Below, piece after piece: positions 13,612 to 36,500 of a stretch of 64,000 bases of DNA. A model generated the notes under the pieces. The model had not been told where the DNA came from, made no database searches, and worked only from the letters and a program-made list of their open reading frames with translations. This stretch comes from Takifugu bimaculatus (lineage: Eukaryota; Chordata; Actinopteri; Tetraodontiformes; Tetraodontidae). Numbering within the stretch: the first letter of the stretch is position 1; every line of letters begins with the position of its first letter. A program made the position numbers and the translations under genes. The DNA is taken from positions 2,317,134 through 2,381,133 of the forward strand of contig CP034989.1 in NCBI GenBank assembly GCA_004026145.2, given 5' to 3'.

Positions 13612-13671
<60 letters not shown>
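13612..13671. repeat. (AC)30 microsatellite in the lrtm2 3' UTR
   Basis: 60 bases of pure AC between the lrtm2 stop codon and the candidate polyadenylation signal, so it is probably transcribed. Confidence 0.97.
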
Positions 13672-13676
<5 letters not shown>

Positions 13677-13794
13677 TCTCTCATTTTCTTCTTCATTTGG
13701 AGGCATTTCTACCGCAGCATTCCTCCAACTCGCCTACCAGCCACCTACTGCTGCTCTTGGCTGTTGTTGAATATTATATTGGCTGAGCAACAAA

Positions 13795-13800
13795 AATAAA
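13795..13800 (+). other. lrtm2: Candidate polyadenylation signal of lrtm2
   Basis: A canonical AATAAA about 400 bases after the lrtm2 stop codon (13390-13392). The 3' UTR in between contains a 60-base (AC)n microsatellite. No competing canonical signal was noticed between the stop and this site. Confidence 0.5.
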
Positions 13801-16800
13801 TATGCTGTCCTCTCTCACACGAAACATCCCATTTAAGCTGGAACAGGACACTTGTGGCACACGGTCGCTCAGTGTTCCCAAACCTGGATTGTATTTTCGA
13901 GGATTTGGAGGATCTAAGATGTAAGTTGGACCAACGTGAGGCAACTTTAACGAGCTCACATCACATTTGCACGTTTCTCCTCCTGCCCGAAGGCAGAAGC
14001 GACCCCTGCCCAGATCCACCATCCTCCGTTTGGTCGAGATTTCCTCCCAATCTCGAAGCAACGCTGCAGAAAGGGAAATGAGAGAGACGCTGATGGAGGC
14101 GGCCGACGCCTCCCCGCCGCTTTGTTGCAGAGACAATAGTGATCCAGCCGGTGAGCTGACGGGCGTGTCTGTTCGGGAGGGTTAACGTGGACGAAGAAAG
14201 CGTCCGCAGCGTCTATCGTCCGCTCCTCTCAGAGTTTAGACCGACGACGTGACATTTGTGTGGCTGCCGCCTCTGCTGAGAAAGTCAAACGGATTTTCTG
14301 GGATTTCCTGGACGTTTCCAGGACTTTGCGGGAGAACAAACACCTTTCCGTCCGAGCTCATTTCAAGCATCAGAGGTGAAAGTTTGCTACGGATGGCATG
14401 GAAGCACTTTCTCAGAGATTCTGGCACGGACACAGGATTTCAGCTAAGGACTGCAAACTTCAGAATCCTGCACTTTAGTTCCCTAATCTGCCCTCCTTCC
14501 TCTTCCTTTTCCTCTACTAAAAGGGATAATTTGCCCGGAGGGATTAGAACAAACAAGGGATTAAACAAAATGACGCTGCTATATTTCCCCTCCTCCCCCT
14601 TATCCCTTTATCTCTACACCTCTCTTTCCATCCTGTGTAATTCATGGGAAGTTTTTCCATGCTTTTGTTCCTTTAATCCACTTGCTCTTTGTCTCCTGTA
14701 GTCCTGGATGTGGTCAGCAATATGCAATGTAATGTGTGCCACAAATTACCTTTCCTTTCCTTTCCTTTGGTTTCAATAACAGTAGATTTAATTGGAAACC
14801 TTTCCCTTTTTTTTTTCTAAAACTACAATTATGTTTATAGATGCGATGAATATTTTATGCTAGTTCTCATAATTCCCCTGTGTAATTAGCCGTCTCAGAT
14901 ATATAGCCTTCGTTGCATATTGCTCCCGTACATTAGGGACTCTCCTCTCAATTTTAATTGGCTGAAATAAACTTATATTAAATGTGTGTTCTCATATATT
15001 GACTATAATGCAGATAAATATTCTAATAGTCTCTAATATTGTGTCTTGGCCCAGCAATCATGTGTTTTGAATTAACCAGTTTCGAATTACGGTGTCAACT
15101 CAAGATGTATGTCTCGTTGTGTTAATAACGTTTCCATTTGTTTTTAGGTTTAGATATTTGTGTTTTGTTTTGATTTTTTAATTTAAATTTGTCGTGTTCA
15201 TTTAATTGTGGTCAGTAGCCAGTTTCTACAAGTAGCATAGAGAGAGTTTGGCCATTGAGGATGCAAAGGTTTCTGATTTAACATTGCAGTTCAAGTGCAT
15301 TTTGTATTTTAATTTGCTAACCTTCATACCTCATATTATTTAAGATAAATAGATCTAGCACTTGTGTGATGATTATGCAAATGTCAGCCAAAACAATGAA
15401 ATGTTACAGTGTTTTTGTTTTCTTATGGCTGCTATTTCTGTAATATGTAACTTGATGTTAGCATGGCTAGGCTGTAGCAACGACGCTAACGGAGTAGGAA
15501 AGGCTTGTGCTAATGCAGGTTATCATGTGGGAAAATAACAGTGAAACCAGTGTTAAATACATTTTGTTGCATCCAACCTCATTATACAACTTCAACATGT
15601 TATTGACGCATTTCATAGGGTCATAATTGCAAAAAGATGCAATGGCTAAACTCTGTCTATGAGTGTAGAAGCATTGTCCTCTCACCACTGCCTGTATGCA
15701 GGGTCTTGTGCTGTTGGTAGCTAAGTACCTTAGCTAGCTGAAAGCTGTTCCTCTAGCCTGTGTGTAAAGAATAATAAATTCTAGTTTGTTACATAAATCT
15801 GCAGCAGCCATGATGACTGAGGGCTTCAAATGCTACACTGCCCAGACCTGTACAGTGTGTCGTGCTATTACGATGATTGTGACTATGAGCAACGATGAAC
15901 TGATGATGAAGAATTTCTCAGTCAGTATGCATTGACCTGAATAAAAACATATCACAAAGAGACCTCTAATATGCTTTGAAAGACTACAAGGAATGTATTC
16001 TTTCAAAAGTATCAATGCCGTACGGATAAGCAAAGGGGAAAAAATGCTATTTTCTCAAAGGTAAAGGCAGAAATAGTTATCGACAAATATGCTGTTGAGG
16101 TCAGGATAGCATCTTCTCTCTTTCTAGAGAATTCTCCCCATCTCCCATCAGCTACTCCTTTTTCTATGCATTTTGCTTTGCATTCTTCCATTTTTTTCTC
16201 TCACTTCTCTATCGACCTTCTACACCTGTGTCTCCTCTCTAATTCCTCACCGTTCCATTCCCCATCTCTGTCAGTGCATTCGTTTCGTGCAAATCCAGTC
16301 TGACATTTCTGCCGCTGAGATAATCTTATCCATTGCTGAGCCTTTTAACGACATAAACACACTCTTACTGTTGACTGTCTTCGCATCAGCCTCAAAAATA
16401 CCAAGTCCCTGATCACGAGAGAGGAAATTAGGTGTATCAGTGTATAAACTGAACACAGCTGGATTCAGACCGACAGGGAATTTTCCGCCAGAGAAACACT
16501 GACACCCAGCGGTCACAAGTGGAATTGCCAATGTTTTCGCCATTTGCAACAGCATATTTAGCAGATTCTCTAATACCCTGTCTATACACATATTTACAAG
16601 CCTGATTAATGTCAAATTAACTATTTGTTTTAGGAATATGCCAATGTGCAATGTCCAATGTGAATTTCTGCATTAAGAAGCAAGCACAAAAGTGAAAAAC
16701 ATGTATGAGAGTCAATATAAAAGCAAAAAAAAAGCATTAATCAAGAGAGAGGCCAGGGGGGGAGGCCAAGGGATGATACTGCAGAAAGGTCTGAGAGCAG

Positions 16801-17736
16801 AAGAAAGTTAGAGACTCTGCGTTGCTAACTTTCAGGACACACACATGCACACTTACTGCTTTTTTTAAGGAAAGCCACTCGCTGAGCTGCATCTACATAC
16901 AAGCTTCCAAAAAACAAGCTGTAAGAGGCAGCGGGAATGAAAGTAGCGAGGGATTTATTTATCCTTAAGCTTTTCTCACCTCACCCTGTTTTTCCATTCC
17001 CAAATATAACGTGATTTTCACGCCTGAGAGCATTTCTGCAAAGTCTGCGGCATAAAGATAAGTGTGTGTTTGCGTACTTGGGTGTTAGCGTCTGCATAAT
17101 GAAGACGCCAAATTCAGGTCAGCTGCACACGCGGGCGTGCTCCGGGGAAACTGCAGACAACCTTGACTCACCCACATAACAACGATTGATGAGTGTGTCA
17201 CCCGTGGCCTTAGCAGGTCTAATGAAGCAGCCCCGGACCAAAACAAGAAACTATGAAACACAAGATGAATTGTTCTTAAAAGCAGAGCCACGACCATTTA
17301 TGTATGGAGCCCCTGTAACTTTTAAGTGTGTGTGAAATCACACTTACACACTTAAGTTTTGCATTTTCTTGAAATATCACAACCTCATTTATCCAGATTC
17401 TAATCACAGGTTTTGTTCGACTAACAAAATGAGTTCACTATTTAAATATAAAGAAATCACCAAATCCATGAACATTTATAAACCCCAGCTTTTCCAGTCA
17501 GTTAGCAAATGCCACAAACCAAAAAAAAAACCAGCAGTCACCAATAAATTAGCGATAATTCTGCCAGAACGGCCAGATTTCAAATGGAGAGACAGATGGA
17601 AAGAAGAAAGAAAGAAAGAGCCAAGAATAAGGAAACCCAAGCTGCTTCCCAACCTTTAGAATGTGGATGCTGAGACAGAGAAGGGGGGGCTACAAGGCCG
17701 GCGATGCACGTGGCCGTACAGGAAAAGTGGGCTTAC
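13801..17736. other. Intronic sequence of cacna2d4 downstream of lrtm2
   Basis: AT-rich, apparently non-coding DNA between the end of lrtm2 and cacna2d4 exon 26. I looked on the minus strand for the next expected cacna2d4 exon (human counterpart begins VQMKLEFLQ) and did not find it. A short imperfect hairpin lies at 17317-17358. Confidence 0.6.
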
Positions 17737-28748
<11,012 letters not shown>

Positions 28749-31700
28749 CCCCGTAGCTGCTGCAATCCGCACTCGTCCAACTGTTGCACACTGACTCCGA
28801 TAGGAAAGAATAAAATGGGACAGTGGGAAGCAAAGATTAGACCCAGTCAGGTCACAGCAGCAGCAGCAACAAAGAATCAGGCTTGCCTGTAGTTTAGAGG
28901 AAGCTAACATTAGCTTAGAGTAACTTGATATTTAACAAATTTACTGTTTTTTTTGTATCTTCATCTAAAAGAAATGAACCAACAGCCGCAGGTATTAGGA
29001 GTTTTATTTCTGAGTACCATCATAAACCACATTGTAGCCTTGATTTTGATATTGTGAGAACTATTATGCTAATTCCCTGCTGTTCAATCCTAAAACAGAG
29101 CTGAAAATGGTGAAAATGAAGCACAATGTAACAGTTAAAAAAGAAAACAGACAAAAAGACAATTAGAACACAAAGAAGCTTAAGGATTAAATATTTAAAA
29201 TGAGTGGGGCCAAAGCAGCAGCAAAATTCACAGGCGCCTCATATCTTCTGTCTTCATTTTAGAACAGTGTTCAGTCTCCGGGAAGTCATTCAACGAAGGA
29301 TCCAGAATGGGCTGCAATAATAATTTAGAGACTTCTAAATTAACAGTCAGTTAAAATTTAGGAAGCAAGCTCAGTGGAAACTGTTTCAGATTTAATAGTA
29401 AGCACCAGTGTGAGCCAGGAAGTGGGTTCCGGGAAGACTGAAAAATCATCAAATCGCTCGGAATAGAATGAAACGGACTACTCACAATGTCATGTGGCCA
29501 GAGCTTTTCAAGAGTTCCAGAAAGAAAGTTCAGATATGACAGACAGCAGATCAAACGTCGGATGACTTGATGTCAGCTTAGCTGGTTATCAAGGCGTGTG
29601 ATTGGTCCTTGAACGCTCTTGTGCCCAGTGTCAAAGGTCAAGGAGGAACAGTGGAGTCTTGTCATCTTCTTCCACTTTCTAATCCTCCTCCTCCCTTTAT
29701 TTGCTCCTCTCCTCCATCCCCTCCTTCCACCGGGGGCTGTAGGTAGTGATGATGGACTCTATCATCCGGGCTGAACTTCTCTCTTCAGGTGTGCTCAGTC
29801 CCGGAGCGGGACGCGAACCTCATGCTCTCCTCTGCAGAGCTCACACTCCGAGAGGGCCAGGGAGCAAACAGAGACGGGAACGCATGGATGAACGGATAGA
29901 TGGACTTCCTATCTCTCTCTCCTCCTCCTCTCCAGCACCAGTTTGTTCCATAATCCAGGCAGGATTAAACCCCTCCTCCCTCCACCCACCCCATTCTCTC
30001 TCTCTGTCCATCCGTCCATCCTTTTTTCCCTCTCTCTCACATTAACCGTCTCTCTCTGACTCTCTTGCCCTCATCTTTTCGCGATCGCTCTCTGACCTAC
30101 TGTCTTTCCTGCTTTTTTTCCCCCCCTCCACTTAATCTTGCCCCCGCCCATGTTTCCCCATTGCCCTGATGTTGTTTTTGGCTCTTTTCTCATGTTAATG
30201 ACCAGACATTATTGGAGGAGAACGTAGGAGAGTTAAAGAAGCCACAAAAAATGAGAACAATGTAAAAAAAAAAGGGAAGTTTGCGGGGGGGGGGTTCTGT
30301 GAGGGTGGATGCAGTTGAGAAAGCAAACACCCTGAGACACCTAGTGGACTCTCATTGTCTCACATGTATATACCCGTAAATATCAGCAACAAGCCCAAAA
30401 TAGTTTCAACAATAGTTTTGTTTCTGTTTATTTTTTTTTATTTCCTTTGCGGATTTTAGAAAATTGCACGTTTGTCTCCCTGCATTTGCTTTAACAGCAT
30501 AAATTGTATAATAATTTAATGTTTCCAACTATGGGTCAAATGCAATTAACATATTTACAGTGAGATTAAGGGAAAATTTAATTCAGAATATATAGAATCC
30601 ATAAGGGATTCGACGGTGTATGGAAGACCCTGCCTATTTTTGAAATTCTTATTCTCAGATTTTAATTTCAAAATGGGTCACCTTGGAAAACATTTTCCTT
30701 TACAGATAAATGCAACATCTGCGCACGGCGGCGTGGAGATTAAATCTACTTTTGTTTGTGGATATTAAAGCAATTTATCTTAGACCAAAACGGCCTCTGA
30801 ACGAGCCTCTGACCCCCAAATGGTCCGTCTGCTACTGGGACCATTAAGCAACATTAGCTCCAGATAGACGCCAGACGTGCACCGCCGTGCACAGCCGCAC
30901 TCGCAGGCACTCCGACATGTTTTTGTGCTGTTAAAAAAGCAGGGAAACATAGCAAAATATTTGCCAGATCTCACACATAACTCAGCAGCGAGCACGCAAA
31001 GGCTCCTTAGCAAAATAAAAAAACACTCTGTGTGTGCGTGCACATGTGTCTCTGCACCAGCAGTGTGTAACAGCTGGCTCCTCCTCCCCCAACTGACCCA
31101 GATCACTAATGGTGAGGTCTGGATGAATTCCTCTCGAGCAGAGAAAAGGAAATTTTATTGCGCTTTAAGTCCAAAATGCCCCGTGTCACAGTTATTGGTG
31201 CTGGAAAAAAAGTGTGCAGCTTAAATACAACATCAGCAGTTTTATCTGTTCCAGCTCTCAACAAGTAAATCATCAGATTTAACTCAAGACGAACAAGCCG
31301 AGTTTGGTGACCACAAATTCACTTTTCATTTGTCACTGCAGAGAAAACGTCCAGCAGAACCTGTGCGTAAATGCACCCAAACGGGCCGGAAGACTCTCCG
31401 AATGAATGGCATCAGAAGCAAAGTGAGTCAACGATCGCTTCTCAGATCTATTTTCATGTTTTAGCTGATGTGACTGTGAGTTTTCCTTTCACTTTTTAGT
31501 TCATCCTCCTACATCCAAAGCATGCAAACAAGTAAAAGAGCGCCTAAAGTCCTGGAAAGTCACTCACCTGCCTTTCAAATCGCCTCTGAAGCTGAAGTCA
31601 TCAGCCAAAAGTCAGCACAAGGGATAATTTCCTGATGAAGTAATAGTTTTTGATGAAAACTTTGATTTGGGAGTGAACCATATGAAGCAGGACGCAGCAG

Positions 31701-31772
31701 CAACAGAACGGAGGTATTCTCGTATCCTGGTAGGCTACAAAGTAAAGACTGGGCTTTTCCTGGGCATGAACA

Positions 31773-31846
<74 letters not shown>

Positions 31847-33189
31847 TTAATGTAAACCAGAGCTAATAGTCAGCCTTTACGTTTAGCTCCATCAGCTAAA
31901 CCAACAGCCTGGAACCTCCTACTCTCACCAGGAAGGACTAACAGCTCCTTATTTTTGGGTTCACACAAAGCTGCTGACAGTGATGTTGCAGCTTTTCAGG
32001 AAGGAACGAGGACGGAGCCAAATTCCTCCTTAGGTGGGAAGCAGACTAATTAGCCTCTTATCCCATTTCCCTCCCCGTGTCTTGAGTTTCTGGCGGCCCT
32101 GATGGAACAATCGAGAACACGCAGGGACAACGACAAGATCGCAGCACAACCTTTGACACCAATGGGAGAGGGAGTCTCACACATTACATCCTCACTCCTG
32201 AAAGCGTGCTGATGGGTGGGAAAGTGAATGACAGGTCATTATCAGAGATCCCACATTCCTGCTCACCAGGGAGACTGGGGGGTGTTTTTATTTAAGGGCC
32301 TCTTTTCATTAAATGAATCGATAATATTACTCTCAGGGTTGTTCCAACATCCCTGATGCAAAGAATAGAAACTGGTGTCCACTACTGCGTAAGGGTTGTA
32401 TTTGGAGATGTGGTCATTTGATTCCTGTCCCGACCAGAGAGATGACTGCAGGGGAGGATAAGTGATAGCCCGAACAGACAACACAGGCTGGATCCTTTGG
32501 AGAACTTTTAATATCCGATCAAAATATATTCCAGTTTTATAACAATGAAACATTTCTGATAGAAAGAAATAAGTCAGGTGTAAACAAATTTCCATTCCCA
32601 GTCAGAGATTTGCTGTCATTTGTTTTGGATGCGCGCTAAGGAAAAAAAAAAGGGTCTGGTAATTCGTGAAGGGGGGGGGGGAGGGGCTAAAAAGCAACCG
32701 TTAGAACTGGAACATTTGCTAATAAAGAGGAAAACCAGGTCTGATTCAGGAACGCACACATTGCTTGAGAGTATGTTGGCCATCCATGGCACATCCTGTC
32801 ACTGACACCCTGCCAGCGACAGCCTTAAACTGGCTGTGTGAGGTAGTGCAGGTTAACAAGGTCCGGAACGTCCCCTGAAGCTTCAAGATACATGGATACC
32901 ATGTTTCCTGGTGAGGAAATTACACGCAGGGCAGAAAAATCTACAACCTTCAAAGGCTGCAAAATGCTTGGCGCATTGGCTAAATAGCGACAGTTCGCTG
33001 CTCGACAGCTCAGAGAATGTGTTTATTGCAGGTACGAGAAAATCAAAATGACACAGTTCCACTTTAAAATATCTTTAAAATTGGATTTAGATAAAATATA
33101 TGCAAAATTGTATTTCCAAGCAAACCAGTAAAATCTGAAAGAGACTATGGTAACAACCTATGTTTTCTCTAGAGTGAAAAGAGGAAGAC
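28749..33189. other. Intergenic region between cacna2d4 start and dcp1b 3' end
   Basis: About 4.4 kb without a coding exon that I can support. It should hold the cacna2d4 promoter and 5' UTR (minus strand, upstream of 28748), but I see no distinctive core promoter element. It contains a (CA)33 tract at 31777-31842, a pyrimidine-rich stretch around 29680-30170 and a short poly-G near 32670-32683. Confidence 0.55.
31777..31842. repeat. (CA)33 microsatellite
   Basis: Pure CA repeat in the region between cacna2d4 and dcp1b. Confidence 0.97.
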
Positions 33190-33199
33190 TTTATTTATT
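33190..33199 (-). other. dcp1b: Candidate polyadenylation signal of dcp1b
   Basis: On the minus strand overlapping AATAAA hexamers occur about 310 bases downstream of the dcp1b stop codon (TGA at 33508-33506). It is the first such cluster noticed after the stop. Confidence 0.45.
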
Positions 33200-33505
33200 T
33201 ATTATTGTCCATGAAGATGGCTGGTGTTAAACTGTGTTTTAAGGTCAACTTTGAGGCTAACGCACGACCTGTGCATTTCCCTTAACTATGGCAAAGGCAG
33301 GCACAGGTCACAAGGTCGCATTTGTTCCAAAATACAGTCGTCCTACACTTAATAAGACATAGTTTTACTTTTTGCGGCCTTTAATGATATAAAGTCAGGA
33401 TGGGAATGTGAGTTCTGAGGCGAAGTGGTGGCCTGTGTTTGTAGAGGTCAGGAAGAAGAGGTGAGGCATCCCTGGCGAGGTGTCAGCAGTGTGCGTGATG
33501 GGAAA

Positions 33506-36500
33506 TCAGTACTTGCTGCTGGTGCTGTTAGCGAATCGGCTGATGTAGGCCTCGTAGATGGTGTCCAGGAACGAGCTGTCACTCTGAAAAACACGCGCGT
33601 CCGTTAAAACGTGTTGTTGGCTGTTCTAAATATACGCACCGTTTCCAGATATGTGGGTCTACCTTGATCAGACTGAGGAGCGTGGCTTGAAGCTGGCTTC
33701 TAGACAGAACTGGCACCTCTGGCTGCACTGGGAGTTTGGGGAAAAGCAGGGAACGCCCTGTGGCCGCTCCTGTTAACCCCGAGCAGGTCTTTGCTTGGGT
33801 AAACACGTTTGGAGAGAGAAGCGGGTTTGGGCCCGGGGTGGCTGGTATCGTCTGGGGAGAAATCACACATGGAGACTCTTTAGTTGCTCATTGGTCTCCA
33901 CAAACAGGAACACTGGGAAATCAAAGAGGAATATCAACAGTGTTGGCAGAGCTTACTGGAATCTGTCTCTCTGGCTTTTCCCTGGGAGCTGTTGTGCTCC
34001 GGTCTGGGGTGGGCCGTTCAGCAAGACCCTGAGTTGGGCCCGCAAATCGGGGCGCCAGTCCTGGGCTTGGCCGGAGGGGGTCGCTGGGGGTTTCTCTTTG
34101 CTCGTGCTGGACGAGTCTGCAGCTTCTGCAGGAGCTCATGAGGTGACACAACGCCGGGAATCTGAGCGGGCCAACCTGACCACAAGAGAAGCATCAAAAG
34201 AGCTGCTTAAGCAGCGTCAACAGATATGTTGAGAGGCAGAAACTGTAGCTCAAAGGAGTTTTAGCAAAATAACTCGATAAATGACTTAAAAAGCAACCTA
34301 CTGCCCTTGTATTACTGCTGCCTATATACTTTACCACTGGTTCACTTGTTTTTAAGCTCAACAACCTCCATTAAAGGAAGACAACTGTCTCTCCTGAAGA
34401 GCTTTCACCTTTATCCTCTAGAGTTAAAGCCAATCGGTTGTGCTGTGACTCTGTTGGAGGTCTGGAAGGTTCGAAGCTCGACTGGTGACGTTGCTGCGCT
34501 TGAAAAAGAGAAGGCGGCACGGAATCCAGCGCGATGGGCTGGCAGGTGACGCCCGGCTGCAGGGAAGACGTGGAGCAGCTCAGCAGAGCAGCTGAGGGGA
34601 GGAGGGTAGAGGAGGGGAAGACGAGCGGGGTTTGGAAGAGGCTCTTTATGGGGTCAAGTTGCAGTTGCTGCTGGTGGTGCTGGTGATGGTGATGGTGATG
34701 GTGAGGGGGGACAAGGGGGTGGGGGTGATGCTCCACGGGAGCCCCATTGTCACACAGCCTATTCTCCGGGGACTCGGACACAGTCTGAAGTACTCCTACG
34801 CCGCCACCGACGGCCTCTCTGTCCCTGCATGAGCTTCTGGATGGCTGGGCAGTGCTGCTGTGGCTCGTCTTGATCTCGCTGATGCTGAGCGGCACCGGAA
34901 CTTTGAACCAAGCCCGCAACCACGTTTCCACCGACTTCCCTAAGCGCCTGTGCTCCAGTTACGGCTGCTTGTCCTCGACCCGGAGACCGCGCGGTAGCTG
35001 CGTTTCCTACTTCTCTGTTGGGATTTAAAGCATCGTCGTAGGTCAGCGTACGGGCTGCAGGCGGCCGAACGAGTCCTGGTGACGACGCCTCCAGAGGGGT
35101 GGCCAGGGGAGAGACCGGGTCAGGTCTGGCTGACTGCTGATCTTTTTGGAAACCAAAAAGTGTGGCCAGGGAGAGGCCCCTGGGTTCAGCATAATCACTG
35201 TCCTGATCACAGAGCAAGAGGGGGGAAACATTTGCTGTGAAGTGAACGTTTGATCCAAGTGCTTCATTGTTTTGCTGTTGCAGTGTTTTACCTGAGCGTT
35301 TGGTTTCACAGGGATCGGCTTGATCAGGTTGGGGTTCCTACAGAGGACATTGCTGCCACTGATCTCCTTCGGTTCTGGTGTGGGCTGGGCCTGGGACAGA
35401 GGGGAGCCAGACACGTATGAAACGGTGCTCAAAAGAGATTCTGACAATGTTCTTCAGAAAACCATAAATATGTTCAACACTTACCTTTTCATAATCCGTC
35501 CGTGCGTTGGTCAACATTTTAATGATGTCCACTGTCTTTGCCTCACCACCCCCCCCTTCGTGGGACAAACACTTGACCTGGGGCTGAGCAAGAGCCTGCT
35601 CCAGTTGGGTCCAGCCTGCACACGAGCACACACAGATGAGGGGCAAAGTACAGAACAGCTATTAAAGACAATAATCTGAAGGATTACAAATTGCAGTTTG
35701 AATGTTTTGTGGACTAAACGTCATTCTAAATGTAAGCTCTTACGTCTTCATTCTCTGGGCAATGCGCCGACAGTCCTCCTTATCATAGAACCAAATCCCA
35801 TGGATAACAACTGGAGGGGTGGGAAAGAGGGGCCGGTATAAGGAGGTAGAGAGGGGGGGACAAAGAGAGCGGTGAACACCGAATGTCTTTTATAATGACC
35901 GACAAATGGGGAAAATCCAGTTAGCTGGTATCATAAAAAATGCCAGGTTAAACTTTGTAAGGTCAGCAGACAGCAAAATGAGATTTAAGAGCTGCTGAAC
36001 ATTCAAAATCAAATAACGCCGAGACACATTTGTAAACCCCAGCTATTTACAGTGTAGGCTAGCCAGACAAATAACCCATCTATTAATAACACTGCCGGTT
36101 TTAAATAATAGTATGTCATTTACAAAAATAATAAAAATCTAAACCCATGGACGTGCCAATACAAGCCGGGACCCAGACGTGACTAAGAGGGAATTGTTGC
36201 TACTGATAGCCAGTTAGCACAGGGCTGAAGGGCACTGCGGTGACGCTGTTGCATGTTTATTTAATAGTCAGTTGGGGGAGAGAGAGAGAAAACTCCAAAT
36301 CCCTTGTGAGTTTATTTCATGTTTCCACCAGAGTAAGCCTCAAATTAAAGTAATTTACAACTATCGCTAATGATTTTTTTCCCCTAAATTTCTAGGAACT
36401 TGACCCATATTATATTTATATTTATATTTCCCATTATACTAGACAAAAGAAGCAAAAATACACCCTGGAAAGGAATTTAAATGCATAAGGAATGTATCAA

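Noticed and set aside
32263..32595. A 110-codon minus-strand frame between cacna2d4 and dcp1b
   Set aside because: I could not match it to any family, and it lacks a plausible partner exon; left as unsupported.
34632..34832. A plus-strand frame with a hydrophobic Val/Met stretch
   Set aside because: Antisense of the dcp1b His/Gln-encoding repeat in exon 7.
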